This document shows, piece by piece, positions 53,301 to 64,000 of a stretch of DNA of 64,000 nucleotides. Position numbers and translations under genes: made by a program. The notes under the pieces were generated by a model. That model did no database searches and was not told the DNA's origin. It worked only from the letters and a program-made list of their open reading frames with translations. Position 1 is the first letter of the stretch. Every line of letters begins with the position of its first letter. Source of the stretch: Trichoplax adhaerens (taxonomy: Eukaryota > Placozoa > Uniplacotomia > Trichoplacea > Trichoplacidae); NCBI RefSeq assembly GCF_000150275.1, contig NW_002060948.1, positions 2,348,180 through 2,412,179 on the forward strand. The letters are read 5' to 3'.

Positions 53301-53773
53301 TATAGTTTGATATCTTGTAACTTCTTTATTTATGAACTATCATTATGTTAATTTCTAATAGAACTGATGTAATCAGTAATCTATATAACTTGCATCTTTC
53401 AGGGCTTCTTCATCTTTCTGTTTCATTGCGCCTTAAACAGCGAGGTTATCTTATTATATTGCTTTTATGGCGTCGTTTAATTTCAGTTTATCTTTTTTAC
53501 GCAGATTCTTCTTATATTAGATCGTCTTTTGATTATTACATTGAATACTGTTGCATATCCGTAAAAAGGGCAAATAAACGTCTTACATTCTATAAATTTC
53601 AGGTTCAAAATGCATTAAAAAACAGAATTGGACAATATGATGCTGTCAAGCAGTTAAATAATAGCCCTCAAAATAATTCAAACGGCAAGCAAGGGAAAAA
53701 TACCGGCAATAACGTGGTAATTAAGTCGTACTTAGCACTAGTACATGTTAAATGTTTTAGAGCTAAGGAATGA
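47373..53773 (+). CDS. C-type lectin adhesion GPCR (copy B)
   Basis: Paralogue of the minus-strand receptor at 3729-10965. Exons found: 47373-47804 (C-type lectin; CPSNW, LWIGLR, GFICEK), 48626-48654 (short linker, least certain), 48897-49055, 49185-49253, 49409-49514, 50086-50184, 50331-50373, 50606-50738 (GAIN), 50890-50942 plus 51074-51185 (GPS: CSYWNF, STSGCNF, CRCNHLTHFAALM), 51297-51391 (TM1), 51509-51611 (TM2), 52208-52361 (TM3, WMLVEG), 52559-52625, 52720-52786 (TM4-5, CWLS), 52893-52990, 53083-53209 (TM6, GLTWIFGVL), 53403-53444 (TM7, LFHC), 53603-53773 (tail and stop). They give 718 codons in phase. The HL-T GPS tripeptide is intact, so self-cleavage and a tethered agonist starting THFAALM are expected from the family. 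The stalk is much shorter than in copy A. The exon with start codon and signal peptide, ending in phase 1, was not found upstream, so the gene is 5'-incomplete here. Confidence 0.88.
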
Positions 53774-56700
53774 TAAAAGTAAAAGTATTTCATTTATGTA
53801 TACTCTCGAGTGCTTCTTCGTAATTAATACAGTTAAATTCAATTCATTATTTGTAATTATACTAAAAATTAGCACAGTTTAAGATATTTATTAATTACTA
53901 ATTCAGAAATTAATTTTAGTTCTTAGTACATATGCTAGTCATTGGGTAGCATTTTACCTTTCGTCTATCATTGATTAAAAAATAAAGATTTTGGTATTTT
54001 AATGAATTTAGGAATCATGGAATGGACATCATTCGAGTACACTCAATAAATTTAAATCAGAATTTTATCAAAATAATACCGGTAATCATGATGACTTAGT
54101 AGTCGTAAGAAAATCATTTGAAAGTAAATCTTAGATCGGTTCATTAAAAGTAACTGCTTTAGGCACCGTAAATGGGCTGTAATAGCCATATTTTGAGTAT
54201 AGTTAGCCTATCGATTAATAAAAGGTATGGCAACAGCGTTTGAAGATGAAGAATTACTTCTAAAAATCTAAGCTTCTACTAGCATATTCTGAAATAGCTT
54301 GTGGATATTAAAGGTGAATAGACCCTGAGGCTATACAAGGTATTCTGTTAAGCTGAATAAGGCTTTGAGAGTATCAACAAACAAGTTCGCAAAAATAACT
54401 GTTGTACTGATAAAATAGGTTCACAAACTGAAATGAAGCGTTATCAGATTCGAATTAATTTTTCCATTAGATTAATAAATGCTGTAATTATTGATAACAT
54501 TTTTTCCATCAGTAAGTAATCGAATAACCTTTTTTCATGGTTATGAATTCGGTTTCGTGCACAAACATTATTGCCACCCTCACCCCTATCGTGAACTTTT
54601 TCACTATTATCAATTTACTAAAATCGTGAGATTTTGTATCGTAAGTGATTACTACAATTGTTATTGTAACTACAGTGATTCATTCCTTCTGCCTTAATTA
54701 ATTTCATTAAATTACCGTACCATGATAGTAAACTTTAATATTTGTGAACAATCTTAAGACAATCACTTGTTCATAAAGATAAAATTAATATACTACTAAT
54801 AATAAACGCAAACATTGCCTATACGTAACACCACGAAGGTATTACTTTAGAAATAGCTTACAGATAAAATTACGCGAGAAATTTTTGCCTATGATGTATT
54901 ATAACTTTAATTTTGATATTAATTAAATATTAAATGATGAATAAAGAAGATAAGATAAAAATACTAGTAAATTAAAGTACTGTACGTGGGTATTGATTAT
55001 ATGATACTCTGTTCCACCAGAATGATTACGCTCATTCATATCTAGAAATTTATTAAACCTTTGAGCGAAATTAAAAGCGATTTTCGAATAAACACTATCC
55101 TATATATTTAAGGATAGGCATCAAAAGTGTGAATTAAATGTGGGAGATAAAAGCTTTGATTTATGGTCTTTAAGCGCTTCGATAAAGTCCGTCTAATAAT
55201 TAATTAAAATTTTCATTTGTTATGGATTGCGAATTAACATATAATTTTTAGTCGTTCTTATAACCATAAATTTATAGTAAAGAACGCTACCCATAATTTC
55301 TACATAGTCAGGTTAGTGGCATTTTAATAAGGTGAATGATAGATGTCTTTACTAAATAGCGAGCCTTTATGAAATTTAGTAAATTGGAATTTAGATAATT
55401 TGCGAGCATATATAAGCAAAGATATAGGGTGCAAGCATATAAAACATCGCTGCTGTATTGTAATGAAAATTATATCTATATAAATAGTGTTAAAATAATG
55501 TAATTCGATTTCTTTTGCCTTCTAAGTTAGCTTATTGAATGTATTTAAACAACCTATTCACGACTAATTTTTTGTTTATAATGCTGGATTTTTAAGGCTT
55601 TGTTAATCTAACTATTATATTGCAAAATTTATGATTGTCATAGGATTAATTAACCGCGATATATACCAGTATTTCATTACCGACCTAAAGCTATGCACTG
55701 AACGTTCTCTAATTTCTGTCTTTGCCTTTAAAAAATTCCAGTTCAATTAATGATTCGTGGATTCTTTATCTAGTTCTTGTTGATATAATCGATGCAGAAT
55801 GTACACGTAGAAAAAATCAAGCAGAAATCATTAATCAAGTGTAATCAAGCATGAAACTATTATTCTAGTTATTGACTAAATAAATTTCAACTTACCCAAA
55901 CACGTACCGGATACGCAATGTGCCAAGTTATATTCAGGCGATCGATTTGCTCATCCTAGACATGTAACGAAAATCTTTCATTAGTCTTATCGAAAGATAA
56001 TCTTGGAAGAATGAGTCATTTTGGTAAACTAACTTAGCTAACATAGGGATAACGTATCACTTACTATTCTTGAATTTCTTTACTGTTTTAATCAAGGCGA
56101 TTTTAGATAGAATTGTAGCTTCAAGGTCCATCGGAGTTATGACCATAACAGTTCCCAAATTCTTTCAATAACAGATGGTAGTTGTAACGAAATAGCAATC
56201 TCATGGTCATGGTAAGCTCTATTTCACTAGTATGTACGCATGTAGATTGTACATGTAGCATCTAAACAATATCTAGAAATTATTTTGTTTTTAGCTAATC
56301 TGATATTGATTATAATTACTGTATAAAGTTTTCCTAGGCCTAAGAATTTGATAATCCATTGATATTTGGATAAAGTAGTTGGTAAAATGGCATGCCATCC
56401 ATCAGCAGCTTACTTAACGTCAGTATTTGGTTTCATGAAGAGTAACAGATATTTTTAATAGTGCGAAAAGGATACGCCAGCACCTAGCAGTTTAAATTGT
56501 TTACTAGTTAAAATTACAGTGCCTAATCTTCCTGCGAACATTCGGTGAAATAATATAATTGTCTTACTTTGACTAGTTGAGTACGTTATTATTATTTTAT
56601 CTGAATAGCGTAGGCATAATATAAAAGATACCGATTGGCGGCAAGTTAAGAAGCGTCTTGAATGAAAAGCCGACTAATGACTTCCTTTCAATAACATTTC

Positions 56701-57265
56701 TCATCATATCCTATTTTCGAAATCTATTTTAATCAATCGGCAAGGCTTCAGCCATTTCTTTCTGAAGCTCGAATATCAATTTTTACAAGTCTTTGGCTAC
56801 TGCTAGAATATAAACTTCTAGCATAGTTATCAATCCGTATTTTCTTGTTATTCGATAATTATTTTGATATTTTCTATTTACAAGCGACTTGAATTCGGCG
56901 TATCCGTTACAATTGGCAAAAGTTAGAAATAAATAAACTTTGCCTATATCTATAATTTCCCTTAAAGTTCGATAAATGGAAACAATAAGCAGCAGTGAAG
57001 GGTGCAATACTTGCAACATGCTTTAATTCTGTAATTTAGGAACTTTATCACTAATCTCATTCTAATTTTATGGACATCTCAAAACATCTAAACTGAGCAT
57101 TTTCTCATTCTATTAAATTCTCAAACAATTTAATACCATATAGTGACATCAGTACTTTAACTTATGAATTTTTTACTTCATAGTAACAATGTCTTTCAAT
57201 AGTGAAATTCTTAAGTAATTTATCGCTGTTTAGTGACTTGTGATAAAATCCGATCACGAATGTTC
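53774..57265. other. Gene-free stretch
   Basis: 3.5 kb downstream of adhesion GPCR copy B; no exon or repeat recognised. Confidence 0.5.
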
Positions 57266-57665
57266 TAATTAGAATTGCCAGTTTACTAGCAAAGCGATAG
57301 ATATTGATGGATTTTTAGAATTGACTTTTATGTTTGTCTACTTTCCATCTGTTGCGGAGAATGTTATACGGAGAATTACCGTACTGATTTCATTCAATCA
57401 GGCTTAATAATGTATCAACACGATAGATAATCAAAATAGAGCTTTGCCGTTGTAATGTAACTTAGTAATTAGAATTGCCGGTTTACTAGCAAAGCGATAG
57501 ATATTGATGGATTTTTAAAATTGACTTTTATGTTTGTCTACTTTCCATCTGTTGCAGAGAATATTATACGGAGAATTGCCGTACTGATTTCATTCAATCA
57601 GGCTTAATAATGCATCAGCACGATAGATAATCAAAATAGAGCTTTGCCGTTGTAATGTAACTTAG
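57266..57665. repeat. 200-bp tandem duplication
   Basis: Copy 1 at 57266-57465 and copy 2 at 57466-57665 have the same length and differ at only a handful of bases (for example CCAGTTT versus CCGGTTT). High identity points to a recent duplication. No open frame of note. Confidence 0.93.
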
Positions 57666-57765
57666 TATTGTGATTGTAGACTGTTAGCCATGTTTAGTAT
57701 AATGTACGGTAGATATTTATCCTAGGAGACGTTTGGTAGCCATAAATATGGACTGTAGTGGTATA

Positions 57766-58087
57766 GACTCTATGCTAGAGTACAGATGACTATATACTGT
57801 ACAATAAGGTGTTGCGTTACTAATAAGGTCATAGGTAAAAATAGAACTGTAAATCATATATTAGGATATGGTTAATTCATTATACTTTGGCTGGTATGAA
57901 TAATGTCTACGTAAATACTGTAGTCGCATCCATATCGGATTAATGATGGTCCGCAGTGGAATAGTGTTACTAAGAGTAATTTTACTATGTGTAAAATAAG
58001 GTAAAAGGTTGCCATGCGGATTGTAGCTGCGAATGCTACGAAAAGTCTAAAAGCATACAACTTTAGATTATTCTGTTAGTTCGCTAG
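57766..58087 (-). repeat. Dispersed repeat R, copy 1
   Basis: About 320 bp that aligns, inverted, with 63606-63920. Shared blocks include GTACAGATGACTATATA, CTGTAAATCATATATTA, CCATATCGGAT.AATGATGGTCCGC and AACTTTAGATT. Both copies keep a similar 62-codon open frame (minus here, plus in the other), ending QS(I/T)(M/V)N. The frame may be chance conservation. Element type unknown. Confidence 0.75.
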
Positions 58088-58414
58088 GTCTATCAAATGG
58101 TAATACTATCTGTTAAATGAGCACATTATCGTAAACCGTCAGCAAAGCGACGGGAGTTTGTATTAGTTTTTCTAAAATTTGGAATTTCGTGATTGGTATA
58201 TATCACAGCCGTATACAGTAATCTTTTCACATATTGTACCGTAACTAACTGATCATTCATAAATGGAATTTCAGTTCTGTTAACCAGGTAATCGGGTTAC
58301 AATAGATAAAGAAGCCTATCTTGTAATGATATTCCGATATAAATAACGTAAAGTATAGTTGATGTGCTTTATGTTTCTATTTTGTTGCAAATGCTGTAAT
58401 CGTTTTGTTATTAT

Positions 58415-58575
58415 AATCATGCTGTAAAGTAGGTAAATTAATTTCCCCTTAATATAATAAAAGGAATATAGTAATTGCAAGTCTCCTGCAGTTGTTTGAT
58501 ATTGCAATCATGTTATGAAGCAGGTAAGTTAATTTTCTTTCAACCTAATAGGAGGAACATAGTTATTGCAAGTTC
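58415..58575. repeat. Degenerate 91-bp tandem duplication
   Basis: AATCATG(C/T)T(G/A)T(A/G)AAG.AGGTAA at 58415 recurs at 58506, and the following TTAATTT, TATAA/CTAATA, GGAA(T/C)ATAGT and ATTGCAAGT blocks match in order. Confidence 0.65.
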
Positions 58576-60354
58576 AAATTTTAAACTTTATTAATAATTC
58601 CACAAATAATTCAACAATCTATAAGGTAGTATGTCTAATAGTGTAATGCCTCAGAACTATATCGGTTGTCATAGATTAGCTATATGGATATTGATATGAT
58701 GGACGCAAAATTTTTCTAGTTATTAGCATATCACGTATATATAGCATTCGCATTATCTTAACTTAGATCACTTTAACCAAATAATCTTGAACTAATCTTG
58801 GTATAGATGAAAAGACATAATCGTCAATCTATAAACAGAAAGACTGGCATATATAATATTTTGTTTTAATACTGTCATATGCTAGTCATTTTGCATTTAG
58901 AAGTAACTAATTTGCTACTTAATGTTGGTTCCTAGACATTAATAAGTGAAGAGAGTTAGAAACAAAACATATCATGATTATTTAACTAAAGGAATAGCAT
59001 ACAAATAATTCAACAATTAAACATTTCAATATCGGCTTTAAGTAGTTTGATGGAAGTACTATCAAGAGGTAAATATTAATATTATATCTATATAAGTAAT
59101 CGTCAAAATTTGATTGCCATATAATGCATCATTTATTTATAAATATAATATTTAGAGATTCTTTGTAATATTAACTTTGGTGGTTGCTTAATTATAATCT
59201 TTTTAATCAAGCTTAGAAATTGTATTATGAAATCAGTAGTGTTCTAAACGTTTCCTTTGGGCACGGCAACTTCTCATAGATCACATTTAAAACTTATTGG
59301 ATTAATAAGTCGACAGGATTTGAATAAACGCAAGTGAATATGACAGCCTCAGTTTTACGGTATTAACAGCTGGTTGGATCTAATATTATTAACATCACCG
59401 TAGTAATATTTAAATTAGTAATGGAAATTGGAAATCCCCACAAGTTTGTTAAGGCTAGAAATAAATTCCTTCCTATTACTTTAAAAGCTCACGGTTGATC
59501 CATCTCCTAGTATCAGAGTATCGTTTGCTTCATTAAACGATCCTAGAATTCTTCCATATAACTTTTATACTAACTGATTATCTTGAAACGTTGTTAGTTC
59601 TAGAATTCAGTGGATTTGAATAGTTTATTATCCATGATCTAAGATTTAGACCTTGTTCAACTATGTCGACGAGAGGAGAATCGAATAGAATATTGAATTG
59701 GATAATTTTAATTTTGCCTGTCTAGCCATTTAAACTTCCTGCCTACGGCATCAGCCGATACAAATTTGTCCAATTTGGCCGAGGAAATGATCAGTTTACA
59801 TACGATAAATATGTATAGTCGAAATCTCATAGTAACAAGTAGAAGTTTAAAGAATGTGATTGAACCAGCAAATTTTACTTTGCCTACACGAAACCTATAA
59901 CAGACATTTTGCTAAGGCGTTGCTAACATTTATATGTTTCCCTGCAGGTTAGAAAAATCGTCCAATCCGTGTGTATTTCTTTCATTTCTAGATTCTTGAT
60001 ATTTGTTACAAATTACTTTAACTCGAATACTTTCCACTGGATATTGCCTGAGGCAATGTTGTCTATTTATACCTAAACGATGGAAGTGATATTTATTATC
60101 CATTGTTAAGATCTTTAAACAGGCAAAATTTATCGATGTATTTAGCCCAGTTATTTCTTCTCCTTTAATCTCATAACGGAGTTATATACTCGTATTACAT
60201 TAAGCCTGCAGATTATATAAGATTAAGATTAATGAATTCGAATTAAAAAGGTCTAATAAAGTTCTCTATGCATAAAATGTTCTATATCGATAGATATAGT
60301 ATTTAATAACGACATATGTGATGCACAATTTAAAACTACCACCACGACAAAACC
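58576..60354. other. Intergenic, nothing recognised
   Basis: 3' flank of the intronless GPCR gene; no exon or repeat seen. Confidence 0.5.
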
Positions 60355-61494
60355 TTACAGATCAGTTAGAATAGGCTTTTTTTTGCCTAATGGACATGTT
60401 GATGAAGATTTTGAAAAGCGACTATCAAAACTAGCTTTGGATAGAGACAACTGTGTTGATGATCTTGCTGATTTAATAGTTAATCTTTTGATATCATCAC
60501 GCATCTTTGTACTAAATAATCCATAAATAATAGGATTAACACAAGAATGCATGTTGATTATAAAACGTAATATAGCAGCTACAAAAACTGCACTTCGATA
60601 ATCAATACCGATATTGGGGAATAAAACGATGACATAAAATATTTGATAGGGGAAGTAGCAAAGAATAAAGAATACAGCCACTAAAGCAAGCATTTTAATG
60701 ACTCGTTGCCGATGTGTAGCAGCAGCCTGTAATGTCTGATCTTCTATTAGCTTGTTAAAATGAGTGGCAATTTTGGCATGGCAAACGACTATAAATATTA
60801 AAGGGATAACGGATAAAATAACGAATAAACAGATGATATAAGTAGTACGATAGGTGTCTATAGGCCAGTCTTCTTGGCAGTAATCCAAGCCATCAAACTT
60901 ATTGACTGTTAAATGCATCCACTGAGGTATAACAACGCCAATGCTGATTAACCAAATCAGTAGGATTAACAAATTAATAGTAAATGATGACATACCTTGC
61001 CAACGTTTACCAACAAGAGCTCGATAACGATCATAACTAATTAATGCTAATATTAGCATAGATACACGTAACCCTAAATGGCTCAAGCCAAAAGTAAGTT
61101 TGCACATCAGCATTCCAAAGATGAAATGGCCCATTAATGTGGAGGCCACATAAAATGGCATAGTAACAGTTATCAGTAAATCAGCCAAGGATAGATTGAG
61201 TAACAATTTATATATGTTAGATTTTTGAACTCCTCTATTAATGATTACAGCACATATGATACTATTGCCAATAAGGGAAAGTAAGCAAACAGCTCCATAC
61301 AAAGCACTTAGAACCATAATAAACACATTAGGCTTGTTATCAATGACCGTCTCAGCCGTTGCGTTCATAGATGGCCATGATGTTGTATAATTTTTAATAG
61401 AACCTTCCATGGCTATTTTAAAAATTAATTCAATAAGTAATATTAATAATTTGTGAATTAAAAGTGTATTAATAGCAAGTTCAGTAAAATTCAA
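60355..61494 (-). CDS. Intronless rhodopsin-family peptide-type GPCR
   Basis: Seven-helix class A receptor, 379 aa from the first Met, in one exon. Landmarks: N77 (GNSII, TM1), D105 (LSLADLL, TM2), C131 (MCKLTF) pairing with C206 in ECL2 (DYCQEDW), D155-R156-Y157 after TM3, W181 in TM4, P231 in TM5, C279-Y-F-P282 in TM6 where most receptors have CWxP, and N320-P-I-I-Y324 in TM7. A Ser-rich tail follows, likely a phosphorylation target. The overall pattern resembles galanin/allatostatin/somatostatin-type peptide receptors, but no ligand can be assigned. Start choice: Met29 (position 61410) begins a conventional N-terminus with NYT and NAT glycosylation sites. The 28 residues before it are strongly hydrophobic and would act as a signal peptide if used. 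No neighbour suggests a shared role. Confidence 0.9.
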   Translation of the reverse strand: MNFTELAINTLLIHKLLILLIELIFKIAMEGSIKNYTTSWPSMNATAETVIDNKPNVFIMVLSALYGAVCLLSLIGNSIICAVIINRGVQKSNIYKLLLNLSLADLLITVTMPFYVASTLMGHFIFGMLMCKLTFGLSHLGLRVSMLILALISYDRYRALVGKRWQGMSSFTINLLILLIWLISIGVVIPQWMHLTVNKFDGLDYCQEDWPIDTYRTTYIICLFVILSVIPLIFIVVCHAKIATHFNKLIEDQTLQAAATHRQRVIKMLALVAVFFILCYFPYQIFYVIVLFPNIGIDYRSAVFVAAILRFIINMHSCVNPIIYGLFSTKMRDDIKRLTIKSARSSTQLSLSKASFDSRFSKSSSTCPLGKKKPILTDL

Positions 61495-62050
61495 TAAAGA
61501 GCTAGGAAAAAGTACAGTAAATAATATGATAATAGCGTTATTAATATTGATATGATTTTAACTCGAAGTTTTACGCATAAACTTAGTTTAAAAAAATTAA
61601 AAAGGATGATAACAGGAATCACAAGAAACATGGAAATTAAGAAATATCCAAAAAATTGAAGCATTAATTCACATCCCACAGTAACATAAATTTATCAATG
61701 AAGGATAATCGAGTAAGGTTGAGCAATTTAAGATACAAGAGTTTCAAATAATGAGCATGAGTAATTACCCCTTTATCCTAAATTGACCTGAAGATATGTT
61801 GAGTAATAGGTTATATTTAGTTTGAATGAATAAAGAATAGAAAGCTCATTTTGGCAGATGAATAAGTCAATTTCATTCTTTAAACTTCCTATAGACTTGA
61901 ATCAAGCGTTTTACAGTAAACAACTTTGTTGACAAAAAAATCGACGGATTGATCTGTTAACTATTCATTTCTTTAAAATTAAAAAATGTACTTCTCTTAT
62001 AGTTTCACTTAATTACAATTATTGTTTTTATTCTTTGGCCAAGATATTCA
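61495..62050. promoter_or_regulatory. 5' flank of the intronless GPCR
   Basis: Upstream DNA of the minus-strand receptor gene; promoter expected here, but no defined element is visible. Confidence 0.25.
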
Positions 62051-62905
62051 AAGTCTTTCAAGTTTAGAAAGGTAATAAAGTTCCCATTAGGAAGCTGGAT
62101 TTAGTATCGTCAAAAATCCAGTTATCAATTACAGTATATCGGATTGATAAGCAACTTATAGTGTAAATAATATGTCATTAAAGTCGTCAGATTACACTTG
62201 GATAATCTCTTATCAATAATTCCGCTAATAAAATTTAAAATAGTGAATAAGCAACGGTTCATTAGCTGTCAGTATGCTAGATAACATTATTTCAAACAGG
62301 GATCACAAATATAGTTAAAAAAAAGCCCCTACTATTTAGTTATTCTCAACTGTCTAAAACTTCTTTCTAAATTAGATAGGCCGTTAATCTTCATATTTTT
62401 ACGAAAGATAGTTCAATGCCTAATTAAGCCGATTTATATGGCCACTTTTATGAATTTTTGATCATATCCATATTAAACCCTATCTATTAAGTCTTTCATA
62501 TTTGAAGTTGGATTTAGTATAGTTAAAAAGCCAGCTATCAATTACAATTTATCAGATTGATAGGCAATTTGTCGTTGTAACAATGTACTGTATCATCAAA
62601 GCCAACAGCATGGATAATTTCTAGTCATAATAATCTGCTAATGAAATCCCAAATAGCGGATAGGATTGAGTTTTGAGCTGTTAGTATACTAAATAAAATT
62701 ATACCAAACAGGGATCACAAGTATAGTTAAAGGTGGTTTTATTATTTAGTAATTCTTTCAACTATCTTAAACTTTCTAAATTAGGTAGGCCATTAATCTT
62801 CATGCTTTATTTTTACGAAAGATAATTCAGGGCCTAATTAAGCCGAATATGCGACTGCTTCCATGAATTTTTGATCGTATCAGTATCGAACCTATCATTC
62901 AATCA
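62051..62905. repeat. ~415-bp diverged tandem duplication
   Basis: Copy 1 (about 62051-62488) and copy 2 (about 62489-62905) align over their length: AAGTCTTTCA, GAAG(C/T)TGGATTTAGTAT, TATCAATTACA, CAAACAGGGATCACAA, CTAAATTAG.TAGGCC.TTAATCTTCAT, TTTTTACGAAAGATA and GAATTTTTGATC in the same order. Non-coding; older than the 200-bp duplication at 57266. Confidence 0.85.
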
Positions 62906-63605
62906 ATACAAAAATCTTGGATAATCACAACAGAAATTTAGGAGATCTGCTATACAACATACCGTATCGATAACATTGTTTGCTATTACTATATAAAGAA
63001 GGATTGAAGTTTTCTATTCGCAATTATCGCTCTCTGTAAGCAAATAGCGGAGGTTTTCAAAAGTTACGTTAACATCGATGATTAAATTCATACCGTACGC
63101 AGAACGTACGGAATCAACAATAGGATTGTATGAAGCACTTGTCAAAAGTGGATCCCCCAATTTTTCTGATGCAATGGTGTGACTTACGGTAACTAAAGTA
63201 GTTTATAAATCCATAAGCGATCATTGAAAGGTACTGATCAAGTGTCATGTCTTTAATAAAGGAGAGTAATATTCATATAGAGTCTAACTCTTTCGAAAGG
63301 ACAAACCCACGAAAAAATTGTATACCAATTAAACCTTACGTTTGTTACAAACTGCCAAGAATCTACGGGCTAATCAGTAATCGATCAATCAATGCAGGAA
63401 ATGTGGTATGGACAGATAGATTATTCAATTATAATGTCAAATAAAATGCTTGATGATTATCAAATTTAGACCAGATCGGCTGTTGAGATAAAATTCGATC
63501 ACGAATATTCCAAGTTGTGGAAAATTAGAACTTGATCAGATCTGATATAAAGACTAGCTACGCACAGCTCTACTCTAGCCGAATACAACTACCGAAAGAC
63601 TTGTA
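62906..63605. other. Unique DNA with one hairpin
   Basis: No gene seen. A perfect 7-bp stem, 5-base loop hairpin (CCGTACG/CGTACGG) at 63093-63111 has the same shape as the hairpin at the start of the solo LTRs, though no LTR follows it recognisably. Confidence 0.4.
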
Positions 63606-63920
63606 GAAAGAACTGACTGAACAATCTAAAGTTGCCAACTTATATATATTTCGTAGCAGTCATAGCCACAATCAGTATAGCAACATTCTACCTTAATTTA
63701 CACTTATTCAAATTATTATTAGTAGCAACATTTTACAGCGGACCATCATTCATCCGATATGGAAACAACCGTAGTATTTCCGTAGATATTATTCTTAGCA
63801 GTCAAAGTACGGTAAACTAAGTATATCTTAATATATGATTTACAGATCTGTTTTTACCTCTAGCCTTAATAGTAACTGGACATCTTACTATATATATAGT
63901 CATCTGTACTATAGCATAGA
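63606..63920 (+). repeat. Dispersed repeat R, copy 2
   Basis: Inverted partner of 57766-58087, roughly three quarters identical by eye, with the open frame at 63632-63820. Together the two copies bracket the intronless GPCR gene at 60355-61494. Confidence 0.75.
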
Positions 63921-64000
63921 ATCTAGCATTACAGTCGACAGTAGCGAGCTTTCAAGTACGTCTTAAGATAAATATAGAAAGTTACGCTCCCGTACATCTT

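Noticed and set aside
1-64000. tRNA, rRNA or other structural RNA genes
   Set aside because: No A-box/B-box pair with a cloverleaf and no rRNA-like block was found by reading; a covariance-model search was not possible.

Overview
The window reads as animal nuclear DNA from an AT-rich, intron-dense genome with short introns. Genes are split into small exons with GT/AG borders, and the domain set is metazoan: adhesion GPCRs with C-type lectin heads, rhodopsin-family GPCRs, a membrane aminopeptidase N and a CD20/MS4A-like multispan protein. A placozoan (Trichoplax-like) or another early-branching animal fits best. This is an inference from gene content and base composition, not a species identification. 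One run of N (37662-37734) marks an assembly gap.

Layout. 1-3700: no supportable gene; a GTAC-palindrome-rich block lies at 696-960. 3729-10965 (minus): a 20-exon adhesion GPCR with a C-type lectin domain, Ser/Thr/Pro-rich stalk, GAIN domain, GPS and seven-helix domain, with every exon junction in phase. 11100-21300: almost gene-free, with a degenerate ~125-bp tandem repeat, an old LTR and a younger solo LTR next to each other. 21342-23240 (minus): a rhodopsin-like GPCR relic with in-frame stops. 24346-31904 (plus): an 18-exon M1 aminopeptidase of 949 residues, complete and in phase. 33827-38742 (minus): a seven-exon, 456-residue protein that resolves into three tandem four-helix (MS4A-like) units; its first intron is enlarged by a solo LTR and holds the assembly gap. 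38943-41060: GTAC-rich DNA and a nested 129/95-bp tandem repeat. 41060-47300: mostly empty, with a third solo LTR (minus). 47373-53773 (plus): a second C-type-lectin adhesion GPCR, clearly paralogous to the first, with the same exon phases. 53800-57265: empty. 57266-64000: several local duplications and an inverted repeat pair bracketing an intronless peptide-type GPCR (60355-61494, minus).

Functionally the region is a cluster of cell-surface genes (receptors, a lectin-bearing adhesion family, a peptidase ectoenzyme). No pathway or operon relation is implied. The gene models were built by hand by matching splice sites, reading phase and family motifs; the 5' ends of both adhesion GPCRs are the weakest parts.
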